Source: Photobacterium ganghwense
Lineage (GTDB): Bacteria > Pseudomonadota > Gammaproteobacteria > Enterobacterales > Vibrionaceae
Direction of reading: 5' to 3'
NCBI RefSeq assembly: GCF_003025595.1
Contig: NZ_PYMI01000002.1
Coordinates: forward strand, 868,001-932,000
DNA length: 64,000 nt
The stretch's first letter is position 1, and the number at the start of each line of letters is the position of its first letter. The position numbers and the translations under genes were made by a program. Positions 27,072-35,152 of the stretch are shown in pieces. The notes below the pieces were generated by a model. The model did no database searches. It had not been told where the DNA came from and saw only the letters and a program-made list of their open reading frames with translations.

Positions 27072-28235
27072 ATGACATATCCAGTGGTTATTATTGGTAG
27101 CGGCTTTGCCGCTTACCAATTAGTCAAAGCGATTCGTCGTGCCGATCAGCAGATTCCCATTCATGTTTTCACCGCGGACGATGGCCATGACTACAACAAG
27201 CCGGATCTAAGCCACGTCTTCACCAGGCTGCAGACCGCCGGTGATTTGATTCGTATGACAGGCGAAGACTTTGCAAAGGAATACCAGATAGAACTGCATA
27301 GCCGCTGCCGCGTCGAAGCTATCGATCCCGACGCGCATCAGGTTTTCGCTGAAGGATGCGCATTGACGTATAGCAAACTGGTGTTGGCAACGGGTGCCCG
27401 TACATTCGTGCCTGATGTTACTGGGAGTGCTACAGACCGGATTGTCACGCTGAACAGCCTGTCGGAGTACGAAGCCGCTCAGCAGCAATTACATCAAGCG
27501 AAGCGGGTATTAGTGATGGGAGGCGGGCTGATCGGCACTGAGCTGGCGATGGATTTAGCTGGGGCAGGGAAAATTGTTGTTATTGTCGAGCCAAGCCAGA
27601 CCCTGATGGGTAATTTACTTCCGGAATACCTCGCCCTGAAAATGCAGGCCGTGATGCGACACCTGAATGTTGATATGTATCTTTCAGACAGCGTGATTGA
27701 GTTGGCGTGCAATGGGAGTCATGGCATGACAGTGACGCTGGCCTCCGGTAACTGTCTACAGGCCGATGTTGTTATCTCGGCGGCTGGGTTAGTGCCCAAT
27801 GTCTCACTTGCTAGCCAAGCCGGGCTGGATACTCGGCGTGGCATTGTAGTGGACGATACCCTGCAAACCTCGGCGCAGGATATTTACGCCCTCGGAGATT
27901 GTGCCGAAATACAGGGGAAGGTACTGGCCTATTTACAGCCTGCATTATTGAGTGCCAATGCGCTGGCAAAATCATTATTGGGTCAGCCAGGCCGATTGGC
28001 TCTGCCGCCGATGATGATAAAAGTGAAAACACCGCATTTTCCTGTTCAGTTAGGGAGTGCTGCGCAACCATCCAGTGGGACACTTCCTGACAATGCGCGC
28101 TGGCAGATGAACGTCGATCCTCAAGGCTGTACGGCAAGAATGTTGAACGACGCTGGGCAGATAAAAGGTTTTGTTGTAACGGGCGAGCATGTTTCACAGG
28201 CTTTGCCGTTATTGAAAGCCTTACCGACTGAGTAG
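27072..28235 (+). CDS. norW: NADH:flavorubredoxin reductase
   Basis: A 387-residue FAD-dependent reductase that passes electrons from NADH to the rubredoxin domain of NorV. The FAD site is at the N-terminus (VVIIGSGFAAYQLVKAIR), the NAD site near residue 145 (RVLVMGGGLIGTELAMDLA), and the second FAD motif is IYALGDCAEI. The start is two bases after norV, with GAGG inside the norV end, so the genes are translationally linked. Length agrees with NorW of enterobacteria (377). A large hairpin terminator lies about 110 bases downstream. Confidence 0.93.
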   Translation: MTYPVVIIGSGFAAYQLVKAIRRADQQIPIHVFTADDGHDYNKPDLSHVFTRLQTAGDLIRMTGEDFAKEYQIELHSRCRVEAIDPDAHQVFAEGCALTYSKLVLATGARTFVPDVTGSATDRIVTLNSLSEYEAAQQQLHQAKRVLVMGGGLIGTELAMDLAGAGKIVVIVEPSQTLMGNLLPEYLALKMQAVMRHLNVDMYLSDSVIELACNGSHGMTVTLASGNCLQADVVISAAGLVPNVSLASQAGLDTRRGIVVDDTLQTSAQDIYALGDCAEIQGKVLAYLQPALLSANALAKSLLGQPGRLALPPMMIKVKTPHFPVQLGSAAQPSSGTLPDNARWQMNVDPQGCTARMLNDAGQIKGFVVTGEHVSQALPLLKALPTE

Positions 28236-28342
28236 CGAAATAGACAGGCAACCCGCTGATTCTGAAGAAGTTGGACTTTTGTAAAAAACGAAAGCGACTC
28301 TGAAATCTCGATCTTATAAATATGAATTAGGCACACCAGTAC

Positions 28343-28436
28343 AACCGGTATCACTCAGATGCTGAGTCTTGTTTTATGACCGTGGGTGACACTCAACATG
28401 GCCAGAAACTCAGTATTGTGATACCGGTTTTTTTGT
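28343..28436 (+). terminator. Long-loop terminator after norW, possibly a small RNA end
   Basis: A perfect 12-bp stem, AACCGGTATCAC (28343-28354) with GTGATACCGGTT (28418-28429), followed by seven Ts. The 63-base loop contains CTGAGT pairing with ACTCAG, so it folds further. The T-run marks a terminator; the elaborate loop is unusual. Confidence 0.65.
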
Positions 28437-28818
28437 TGGATCACAAAATAGATCAATTAATTTCAGCAACCTTAAATTCCATATTTAAAGCTAAATAAGC
28501 ATCAAAACGATGGATTAAATTTCGTGTAAATTCATACCAAACTTGGAAACAAAGATTAAAAATTTGGAAACTTGTGGTTTGATAACATTTCTTACAAAAC
28601 ACACTGTTTTTAACAAAGTTTTAACGATTAAGTTGTAATTCATTAGGTGATAGGGAGTTAGAGTGTTACAAAATGTAAACTTATGAAATATTGAGGTTTT
28701 CGTGAAAGCAACAAGATTTCTGACCTGTATGCTTCTTGAACAAAAAGTGGGAAAATAGCGTTGTGCAGTTAAATCACAGAGAAAGGACGCTTTATCCTGT
28801 TTTTGTCGTGAGGTAGAT
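28437..28818. other. Intergenic region with repeated TTGGAAAC
   Basis: No gene seen. TTGGAAAC occurs twice close together (28553-28560 and 28564-28571), and TTGGAAAC also stands before gcvT at 9761. The rest is an AT-rich leader of the small membrane protein gene at 28819. Confidence 0.45.
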
Positions 28819-29178
28819 ATGAAATTTCTGTCAATTTTGTTGTTGTCCGCGCTAGCGGGTGTGCTTTCTGGTGAGCATTTTCACTCATTCATGGTTGGTT
28901 TCGGTGTTGCTGCTCTGGCTGTCGGTACGGGTTACTGGCTGGCATTTCGCTGTTCAACACGCTACCCGCAACTGGCGGTGCTGATGTTGATGATGGGAGC
29001 AGCGGCCAAAATTGGTGTAACAGTAACTGGCGTAATGTGGGGGCTTGAAGCGAACTTGATCAGCTCACCATTTGTATTCTCTTTGTCGTACTTGTTTTTC
29101 TCTATTGTTGCGACGTATCTGTACGCCAAGCTGCGAGAGTTCCAGATGTCACGTCTGGTTGTAGCTAAAGCGGCTTAA
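28819..29178 (+). CDS. Small inner-membrane protein, AtpI-like topology
   Basis: A 119-residue protein with four predicted membrane segments (about 3-20, 25-43, 52-73, 82-103) and a short basic C-terminus (YAKLREFQMSRLVVAKAA). Size and helix pattern resemble AtpI-type proteins (ATP synthase subunit I family), but no diagnostic residues settle it. It is monocistronic: GTGAGG stands before the ATG, and a terminator follows at 29207. Called a small membrane protein of unknown function. Confidence 0.65.
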   Translation: MKFLSILLLSALAGVLSGEHFHSFMVGFGVAALAVGTGYWLAFRCSTRYPQLAVLMLMMGAAAKIGVTVTGVMWGLEANLISSPFVFSLSYLFFSIVATYLYAKLREFQMSRLVVAKAA

Positions 29179-29206
29179 TGCGCCGCTTTATCCACTATTG
29201 TATTGA

Positions 29207-29234
29207 CAAAAAACGGGCTTTGGCCCGTTTTTTG
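29207..29234 (+). terminator. Intrinsic terminator after the small membrane protein
   Basis: AAACGGGC (29211-29218), loop TTTG, GCCCGTTT (29223-29230), flanked by As before and Ts after. Confidence 0.85.
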
Positions 29235-29338
29235 ATATCTGCCATTTGTGATCGTGTGGATCCTTCTATTTTCGAAACAAATTAGCGGCTTGACGTTACC
29301 TGGATCAATAGATCGAGATAGGGGATCTGTGTCGGGCC

Positions 29339-29358
29339 ATGCAATTTGCAAATTGCAT
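29339..29358. repeat. Perfect 20-bp palindrome
   Basis: ATGCAATTTGCAAATTGCAT, fully self-complementary. It is about 265 bases before the next gene; it could be an operator for a dimeric repressor. No known regulator motif is assigned. Confidence 0.6.
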
Positions 29359-29393
29359 CTGAATTTTTAGTGTTTGCAGTCTGAAAATTCAGA
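29358..29393. repeat. 10-bp inverted repeat next to the palindrome
   Basis: TCTGAATTTT (29358-29367) and AAAATTCAGA (29384-29393) with a 16-base spacer; able to form a hairpin in RNA. Confidence 0.55.
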
Positions 29394-29623
29394 CGTGCCA
29401 CAGCTGTTATGCGTGGAAGTGCTTATAAAACTCTGGGAAGCTCTTATAATAAGGAACGCCGTTGCGAAGTGGCTGTTGAATAATCTTAGCCTAAGTGCCG
29501 CCAAATTCAGGCGTGGTATTTGCATTAGTCGTTACATGAAGTGAAGGTGTAAAGCCGCCATCATGAACGGGAACACAAGAAAGTGGATGTGTCCCATGAT
29601 TCTTACTTGCAAAGGTATAGCCA

Positions 29624-30043
29624 ATGAAGACCACTTTTGCCCTGCTCATGCTACTGTTCTTTAGCCACATCGCTGTTGCTAATGACTTTGGCCAGGCAAA
29701 AGAATTGTCTCGTTGTTATATCATTGTTTTACCGCCTAATTTGGTGGACAAAGAAGACTACACTGAGAGCGAATTTAAGAACTTGCTGGGGCTGGAAGAA
29801 CATTTTAAAAAGCAGGCAAAATTGCTGGCAGGTTCGCAGTGGGAACTGGTCTCCTTTATGGCGCTTTCCTGGGCCGAAGGGATCATCTCAACGCATCAGT
29901 TTAATGGCGAGCAGTTACATAACTATCGTGACTGGGTACTGGAATCCTGCCGGGAATATTACGGTAGTGGTGGATACAAGCACGTTCGTCTGAAAGACAG
30001 TAAGAAGTTGGCGGCCCCTAGTTCGGGTGATAAATATAATTAA
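29624..30043 (+). CDS. Small exported protein of unknown function
   Basis: A 139-residue protein with a clear signal peptide (MKTTFALLMLLFFSHIAVAN, cleavage before DFGQAKEL). The mature part is about 120 residues, mainly helical, with two cysteines (SRCYII and ESCREYYG) that may form a disulfide in the periplasm. No family recognised. AAAGGT lies eight bases before the ATG. The gene is preceded by the palindromic region at 29339-29393 and converges with a GNAT gene. Confidence 0.65.
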   Translation: MKTTFALLMLLFFSHIAVANDFGQAKELSRCYIIVLPPNLVDKEDYTESEFKNLLGLEEHFKKQAKLLAGSQWELVSFMALSWAEGIISTHQFNGEQLHNYRDWVLESCREYYGSGGYKHVRLKDSKKLAAPSSGDKYN

Positions 30044-30198
30044 ATACTATTATGGCTCATCATGACTGTTTTCATGGTGGTTATAAATTGGTTTTTATGA
30101 TTGTTGTTATCTGGTGTTCACGCTGCAATCAGCTTAAAGCTTCCTCGCTATCACAATCACGGCTATAAGCAATTCATAGAAATCCCCCCTCATGCCTT

Positions 30199-30636
30199 TC
30201 AAAGCTCTTTTTCCATCAGGAGCAGCGGCTTTCCGTCGAATTCCGTTTTTGAAAAAGGGTTGTAACCCATTTTTTGGTAGATGTGTTGACCACGTGTATT
30301 GAAGGCAAATACATCCAGCCAGATTCGGTGTCGGTCTAACTGCTGTGTACAGTACGCCTCCATGGCAAGCATAGCGGCCTGACCTATGCCGTGACCTTGC
30401 TCTGCTACAACAACACGGCGACACTCGACGCTTTTCTCACCATCCAATGCCAGAATAATGAATCCAACAAGTTGAGTTTGTTTATAAATTGATAGGTAAA
30501 CCCGCTTAGGATTGGCCATTTCCGCCAGATGTTTGTCAGGGGAGTAAGGAATAATAAAATTTCGGACATCAGAGAGGCTTTCAAAGGTGCAGAACTGGGC
30601 AATCTCAGTCACTGAGGATGGATGCAATCTGATCAC
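30199..30636 (-). CDS. GNAT-family N-acetyltransferase
   Basis: A 145-residue acetyltransferase. The acetyl-CoA motif is VECRRVVVAEQGHGIGQAAM (about residues 67-86, Q-G-H-G-I-G), followed by IWLDVFAFNTRGQHIYQKMGY, where the N-T-R-G-x-x-x-Y-x-K-x-G-Y pattern is typical of RimI/PhnO-type GNATs. The frame could begin at ATG 30666, but AAGGA is well placed for GTG 30636. Acceptor unknown. It diverges from the SgrR-family regulator across a structured 347-base region. Confidence 0.8.
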   Translation of the reverse strand: MIRLHPSSVTEIAQFCTFESLSDVRNFIIPYSPDKHLAEMANPKRVYLSIYKQTQLVGFIILALDGEKSVECRRVVVAEQGHGIGQAAMLAMEAYCTQQLDRHRIWLDVFAFNTRGQHIYQKMGYNPFSKTEFDGKPLLLMEKEL

Positions 30637-30983
30637 TGAAGGTCCTTCTTGTTTTCCTGTCAGCATATGTCGATAAGCCTTATGCTGCTAGGCATTGTAC
30701 TACGCGGGTTTATGCAGCATGCGGGCGAAAGATAGCGTATCAGAGTCCATATGGATATGTGTTATCGCGCTTATTGTGACTGAGTCCCACACAACGGCGG
30801 AAACAAGAGCGGCATAGTCTCACTCAGGAGTTAAGACGGGGGAATCTGTCAGGTAAGAGCTATCGCTCACCTGGTAGGAATAACTTCTGCCTATGCCGCC
30901 CATACCCGTTGGGTACATCGCTATTTTTACGTTAAAATAGGAAACCTAAAACAGAAAAAATAAGAAAATAAGGTTCCTCTTTT
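30637..30983 (+). other. Structured leader region upstream of the SgrR-family gene
   Basis: No gene. A long hairpin can form: GCGGCATAG (30809-30817) with CTATGCCGC (30891-30899), a second paired zone (GGAGTTA with TAACTTC), and an inner stem-loop (GAGC-TATC-GCTC flanked by AGGT/ACCT, 30851-30872). A small ACCC-GTT-GGGT stem follows. This looks like a folded RNA of about 110 nucleotides in the 5' leader or a small RNA. I do not recognise a riboswitch class. Confidence 0.5.
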
Positions 30984-32690
30984 ATGAGCGGTCAACGGCT
31001 AAAATCTCAGTTCCAGCGCCTCTTCAGTCACTTTAATGGGCAAGACAGTGACACGACCCTGCAAGAGATTTCGGAAGTCCTGTTCTGCACCCGGCGTAAT
31101 GTGCGCATGGTGATGAATAAAATGGCCGAAAACGGCTGGATTGACTGGGATCCGGCGGTGGGGCGGGGTAAGTTGTCCCGTCTCACATTTCATAGTACCG
31201 ACAGTGAGCTACAGCAACTTCATGCCCGAAAATTGGTGGCGGAAGGCAAACTGGAACCGGCGCTGGAAGCCCTCGATTATAATGCTGATAAACTGGCACA
31301 GATTATTCAAGAGCAGCTGGGTCATACAACGGATCACGGCCAGCAAATTGTACGGTTACCTTATTATCGTGAGTTTACCAACCTGAACCCGCTCCAGCCG
31401 TTGCGCCGTTCTGAGCAGCATCTGGTCCGGCAAATTTTTAATGGTCTGACCCGGATAAACGAGGAAAAAGAGGAAGTCGAAGGGGATCTTGCACATCATT
31501 GGGAAGCGCTGACTCCACGACACTGGCGGTTCTATATTCGTCCGTCAGTGCGATTTCATGATGGCAGCCTGCTGGAAAGTGAGGATATCATCGCGACATT
31601 CGATAAAGTCAAAAGGCACAGACTGTTCAACCACATTGAACGAATCGATGCTCCGTTTAACCATACCATTGATTTTCACCTGCATTACGACGATCACCGT
31701 TTTCCTGATCTGCTCAGTAACCTGATTGCGATGATTCAACCGGCAGAAGCCGACATGGATAATTCCAACGAGTTGTTTCCGATTGGTACCGGCCCCTACA
31801 AGGTGATTCAGAACGATACCAAGCGTTTTAAACTGGAAGCGTTTGATCAGTATTTTGGCTTCCGGGCACTGATTGACGTGGTGGATATCTGGATGTTGTC
31901 TGAAGTGGCCTCTTGTTACCTTCAACCGGCCTCAGACATCTCTCAGGTAGGGGATGTGAGTGTATCGACTCGCCTGAAACTTGATGAAGGATGCAACTTC
32001 CTGCTGTTCAACCGAACCGAGGGACTGGCAAGTGATCCTGAATGGCTGACTTACTTTCTGGCCAAACTGAACGCATTGAATATTTTGCAGCGACTCAATA
32101 AAGAGCAAATCGGCGATTTTCGCCTGACTAACGCTTATGGCTTATTACCGGGTTGGGCACATGTTCCGTTAAGCCGCCATCCTGTTCCTGCACCGCCGAA
32201 GCCTAAATCAGTCACCATTGCATTTGCGTGCCAGCATCCTGTGTATCCGCACGTGGCGACTGCTATCGAGGAATTACTGGCAGAAGACGGCATTAAACTG
32301 AAAATGCTGGAATTAACCACAACGGAAATTGCACTGGGTAAACATGCGGGGAAAATTGATATCTGGCTGGGGGGCATGAGTTTGATGAACCACCGTGATG
32401 ATGCGTTGTTGTCCTGGTTCTTTAACTTTGACCATATTGCCCGGGCAATGCCGGAAACTGAGTTTGATGCATTGGAGAATGAAGTCGCGTTGTGGCGTCA
32501 GTCTCGTGACACTATTGCACCGTGCCAGCAATTGGGGGCGAAGTTGGTAGAGTTTGGTCAGGTGTTGCCTTTGTTCCACAACTGGCTGGGGGTTGATGAC
32601 ACCGGAGCCGTACAGGGTATGCAGTCTAACTCAATGGGTTGGTTTGACTTTAAATCTGTGTGGATGAAGCCTGAGCTGGATACCCACTGA
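30984..32690 (+). CDS. SgrR-family transcriptional regulator
   Basis: A 568-residue protein with an N-terminal winged helix (about 1-110: LKSQFQRLFSHFNGQDSDTT, then VLFCTRRNVRMVMNKMAENG). A family-5 solute-binding-protein domain follows (about 160-560), with AHHWEALTPRHWRFYIRPSV and VRFHDGSLLESEDIIATFDK. This is the SgrR architecture: a cytoplasmic regulator using an oligopeptide-binding fold to sense a ligand. SgrR of E. coli activates the sugar-phosphate stress RNA SgrS next to it. Here the ligand is unknown and no SgrS is recognisable, although a structured region precedes the gene. AAGGTTCCTC precedes the ATG. Fur-controlled oligopeptide-type ATPases lie 3 kb away, a loose link only. Confidence 0.85.
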   Translation: MSGQRLKSQFQRLFSHFNGQDSDTTLQEISEVLFCTRRNVRMVMNKMAENGWIDWDPAVGRGKLSRLTFHSTDSELQQLHARKLVAEGKLEPALEALDYNADKLAQIIQEQLGHTTDHGQQIVRLPYYREFTNLNPLQPLRRSEQHLVRQIFNGLTRINEEKEEVEGDLAHHWEALTPRHWRFYIRPSVRFHDGSLLESEDIIATFDKVKRHRLFNHIERIDAPFNHTIDFHLHYDDHRFPDLLSNLIAMIQPAEADMDNSNELFPIGTGPYKVIQNDTKRFKLEAFDQYFGFRALIDVVDIWMLSEVASCYLQPASDISQVGDVSVSTRLKLDEGCNFLLFNRTEGLASDPEWLTYFLAKLNALNILQRLNKEQIGDFRLTNAYGLLPGWAHVPLSRHPVPAPPKPKSVTIAFACQHPVYPHVATAIEELLAEDGIKLKMLELTTTEIALGKHAGKIDIWLGGMSLMNHRDDALLSWFFNFDHIARAMPETEFDALENEVALWRQSRDTIAPCQQLGAKLVEFGQVLPLFHNWLGVDDTGAVQGMQSNSMGWFDFKSVWMKPELDTH

Positions 32691-32947
32691 GGCTAACGTC
32701 TGAAGTTCAATAAGGTATTGCTATATAGGTGATTTTTAGATTCGGGTTAAGTTGGTGTGCGGGATGCTCGAAGAACATCGCAAAACGGGCACCCAAAGGG
32801 CAGAGAAAGTGCTCCTTCATTGAATCGCCATGCGGCATTCACCTGATTGACATGCCATGCTTTTAAAAAGGGTAAGGGACAAGAGATGCGATGGCATCTG
32901 GCACAGTTTGAAAGAGCTAGCTGCAACAGTCATACAGGAGGTGTAGG

Positions 32948-33091
32948 ATGTTACCTGATTACCTTGAACCCGGTGAGATTGAGCCCCTTGAAGGTGAACC
33001 CTGGGACGAATACCGAAAGGACAGTGATTGCGAAAATCGGTTTAACAGCGACTTGTTTGATACGGAAGACTTTGACGACGACCTGGACTGA
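32948..33091 (+). CDS. 47-residue acidic small protein
   Basis: ATG 32948 follows AGGAGGTG, the best ribosome binding site of the region, and opens a 47-codon frame: MLPDYLEPGEIEPLEGEPWD, then a middle with RKDSDCENRF and an acidic end FDTEDFDDDLD. It is strongly acidic with one cysteine and no membrane segment. A longer overlapping frame (32847-33149) in another register has no such site and poor composition, so this frame is preferred. Function unknown; it may be a metal- or partner-binding small protein. Confidence 0.6.
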   Translation: MLPDYLEPGEIEPLEGEPWDEYRKDSDCENRFNSDLFDTEDFDDDLD

Positions 33092-33165
33092 AGCTCCAGG
33101 TCTGATTCAGTGTAGAGTGTGTTTATTGGCATCCGTTTTGAGTAAGTAGGCTTTGTGGTCCACAG

Positions 33166-33218
33166 GCAGCCACCTTGTCAATGCCATATTCACGGCTCGT
33201 TCATTAACGGGTGGCTGC
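33166..33218. repeat. Inverted repeat GCAGCCACC/GGTGGCTGC
   Basis: GCAGCCACC (33166-33174) and GGTGGCTGC (33210-33218) can form a nine-base-pair stem between the small acidic gene and dacA, which converge here. There is no T-run, so it is at most a weak transcription end. Confidence 0.4.
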
Positions 33219-33234
33219 ACGCAATTCATCTGTT

Positions 33235-33260
33235 TACTATTCATCACTACTATTCATCAC
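33235..33260. repeat. 13-bp tandem duplication at the dacA 3' end
   Basis: TACTATTCATCAC is repeated twice head to tail (33235-33247 and 33248-33260). The second copy reaches into the dacA stop codon. Confidence 0.8.
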
Positions 33261-34471
33261 TACTGTTCAGTCACAGGTTTGGGCTCCCAGTCCTGACTGC
33301 TGAACCACTCGTTGATGGGGCGCCAGACCACATCAACCATGGATTTGTACCACGGCGCTTTTTCCGATGCTTCCTTGGCCAGTAAGGGACGCTCAGCAAT
33401 CACCTCATCATTGAGATACCACTCCACTTTGCCCACGGTCTGGCCGACTTCGACCGGTGCTTCCAGATTGTGATCGTAAGTAATCGTATAGGTGATGTTT
33501 TTTCTTTCACGGCGAGGAACGGTAATGGTGCCACCTTCTTCAACCTCAAGATTAATGGAGGAAGGAGAGCCATACCAGACCCGCAATGGAGCCAGTTCTT
33601 TGCCGCTGAATTGGGGGTGGATATCCTGATAGAACCGAAATCCCCAGGTCAGCAATTTCTTGCTTTCAGACTGACGCGAAGATGAACTTTGAGTGCCGAG
33701 CACCACAGCAATCAGGCGTTGTCCGTTCTGCTCAGCCGATGAAACCAGGCTGTAACCGGCTTCTTTGGTGTAACCGGTTTTCACGCCGTCCACATTCAGT
33801 GTGGTGTCCCATAACAGTCCATTTCGGTTCCCCTGTTTGATTTTGCCGAAGGTAAAAGATTTCTGTTTGAAGATAGGGTAGACATTCGGTAAATCACGGA
33901 TGAAGGCACGTGTTAACACCGCCATGTCGTAAGCGGTGATAAATTGATCGTCAGAATCCAGGCCGTGGGGGTTAGTAAAGTAACTGTCTTTCATGCCGAG
34001 TTTTTCCGCATGCCGATTCATCATTTCAATAAAGGCAGACTGATGCCCAGCGACATGTTCTGCCAGTGCTACAGTGGCATCGTTACCGGAAGAAATGATG
34101 ACGCCGTGGTTGAGATCATCCACACTGACCTGATCCCCGACATTCAGAAACATTTTTGACGAACCCGGAAATTTTTGCCCCCAGGCATTTTCACTGATAA
34201 CCACCAGATCATCGGTGGCAATGTGACCCGCTTTCAGTTCCTGTCCCACCACATAAGAGGTCATGATTTTTACCAGGCTGGCAGGGGCATGTTGCTTGTG
34301 GATGTTTTCACCGGCAATCACCTGACCGGATTCATAGCTCATCAGCACCCAGGCTTTGGCTGCAATTTCCGGAGGAGTAGGTAGGGGTTCCGCCTGTGAT
34401 AAGACGGGAAGTGAAGCAGCAAACGCCGATAAAAGTAGCAGCAACGGTTTCCGGAACGTATTGAACATCAT
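33260..34471 (-). CDS. dacA: D-alanyl-D-alanine carboxypeptidase (PBP5/6 type)
   Basis: A 403-residue periplasmic, membrane-associated serine peptidase that trims the terminal D-Ala from peptidoglycan pentapeptides. Signal peptide: about 1-27 (cleavage after SQA). Active-site motifs: Ser65-x-x-Lys68 (SLVK), S-G-N (SSGNDATVAL), and K-T-G (DGVKTGYTKEAGYS). A C-terminal beta domain (PBP5_C) follows. The very C-terminus (WRPINEWFSSQDWEPKP) is amphipathic, as in the membrane-anchoring helix of PBP5. GTG-ATG-ATG are three adjacent start options; ATG 34471 fits GAGGT best. Confidence 0.92.
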   Translation of the reverse strand: MMFNTFRKPLLLLLSAFAASLPVLSQAEPLPTPPEIAAKAWVLMSYESGQVIAGENIHKQHAPASLVKIMTSYVVGQELKAGHIATDDLVVISENAWGQKFPGSSKMFLNVGDQVSVDDLNHGVIISSGNDATVALAEHVAGHQSAFIEMMNRHAEKLGMKDSYFTNPHGLDSDDQFITAYDMAVLTRAFIRDLPNVYPIFKQKSFTFGKIKQGNRNGLLWDTTLNVDGVKTGYTKEAGYSLVSSAEQNGQRLIAVVLGTQSSSSRQSESKKLLTWGFRFYQDIHPQFSGKELAPLRVWYGSPSSINLEVEEGGTITVPRRERKNITYTITYDHNLEAPVEVGQTVGKVEWYLNDEVIAERPLLAKEASEKAPWYKSMVDVVWRPINEWFSSQDWEPKPVTEQ

Positions 34472-34548
34472 CACTGGTCAACCTCATGTGGCAATACACT
34501 CAGGCAGCTATTACCTGATTTACCCGATCAAAGTCGTTTTGACCCGAT

Positions 34549-34576
34549 AAAAATAGCTTAGTAAAAATAGCTTAGT
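34549..34576. repeat. 14-bp tandem duplication upstream of dacA
   Basis: AAAAATAGCTTAGT twice head to tail (34549-34562, 34563-34576), in the likely dacA promoter area. Confidence 0.8.
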
Positions 34577-34693
34577 AAAAAATTGCCGTTTCTGTTCCGG
34601 ATGAAAAAATTTTGCGCTGCACAGGTTGAAGTTACACGGCATGGAAAGGCCTGAAGATAACATCCAACGAAGCATCGGTATCGTCTTTTAGGG

Positions 34694-35152
34694 TTACCCC
34701 GGATTAGACGTGAGGGTGATCGGCCGATTGGCCTGCATGAAGCGGACATGTAAATCAACCAGCTGATTGCTTTCCTGCTGCCAGGCTGGTAACGGCTGGT
34801 GCTGACAGAACTCCAGCATACTGACAATCATTCGGTCCATTTTTATCAGGCACCAGCGTTTCATTGCCGGGTCTTGCTGCGGTAAACAGGCTAACTGCTG
34901 GAGTTTGCTGTAACTGAATTGCAGGTAGCTGTACGCTTTGTCTGGCTTGTCAGCATGCAGATACATGCCACTTAAACGCTGGCAAACGTGAAACCAGTAA
35001 GCCAGTGCTTCACTATGGACCGGTGTCAGAACCGGTCCATAAATTTCGGCTGGTGGCTGATTTATCAGTTTCTCCAGACAGGGAGCCGCGTCGGTGATGT
35101 TTGCTTCATCGAACGCTTTGAGTTGTTCCAACCAGCTTATCAGCTCTGTCAT
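34694..35152 (-). CDS. Unknown protein coupled to the ABC ATPases
   Basis: A 152-residue cytoplasmic protein with no signal peptide or membrane helix. It is helical throughout, with several cysteines (APCLEK, HVCQRL, LACLPQ, RWCLIK, EFCQHQ) and TPR-like spacing (AYSYLQFSYSKLQQLACLP). I do not recognise the family. Its ATG overlaps the stop of the second ABC ATPase (ATGA), so it is translated with it and is the third gene of a Fur-controlled operon. A role in assembling or regulating the transporter is inference from position. Confidence 0.7.
   Translation of the reverse strand: MTELISWLEQLKAFDEANITDAAPCLEKLINQPPAEIYGPVLTPVHSEALAYWFHVCQRLSGMYLHADKPDKAYSYLQFSYSKLQQLACLPQQDPAMKRWCLIKMDRMIVSMLEFCQHQPLPAWQQESNQLVDLHVRFMQANRPITLTSNPG

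Larger units (their letters stand above)
29235..29623. other. Intergenic region with two strong inverted repeats
   Basis: No gene is convincing. It holds the perfect palindrome ATGCAATTTGCAAATTGCAT (29339-29358) directly followed by a 10-bp inverted repeat TCTGAATTTT (29358-29367) with AAAATTCAGA (29384-29393). Confidence 0.6.

Noticed and set aside
30052..30168. 38-codon frame after the exported-protein gene (30052 onward)
   Set aside because: No ribosome binding site before the ATG and an odd Cys/His-rich composition; too little evidence.
32847..33149. 100-codon frame overlapping the acidic small gene
   Set aside because: The ribosome site and reading favour the shorter acidic frame at 32948-33091; this one has no good start signal.
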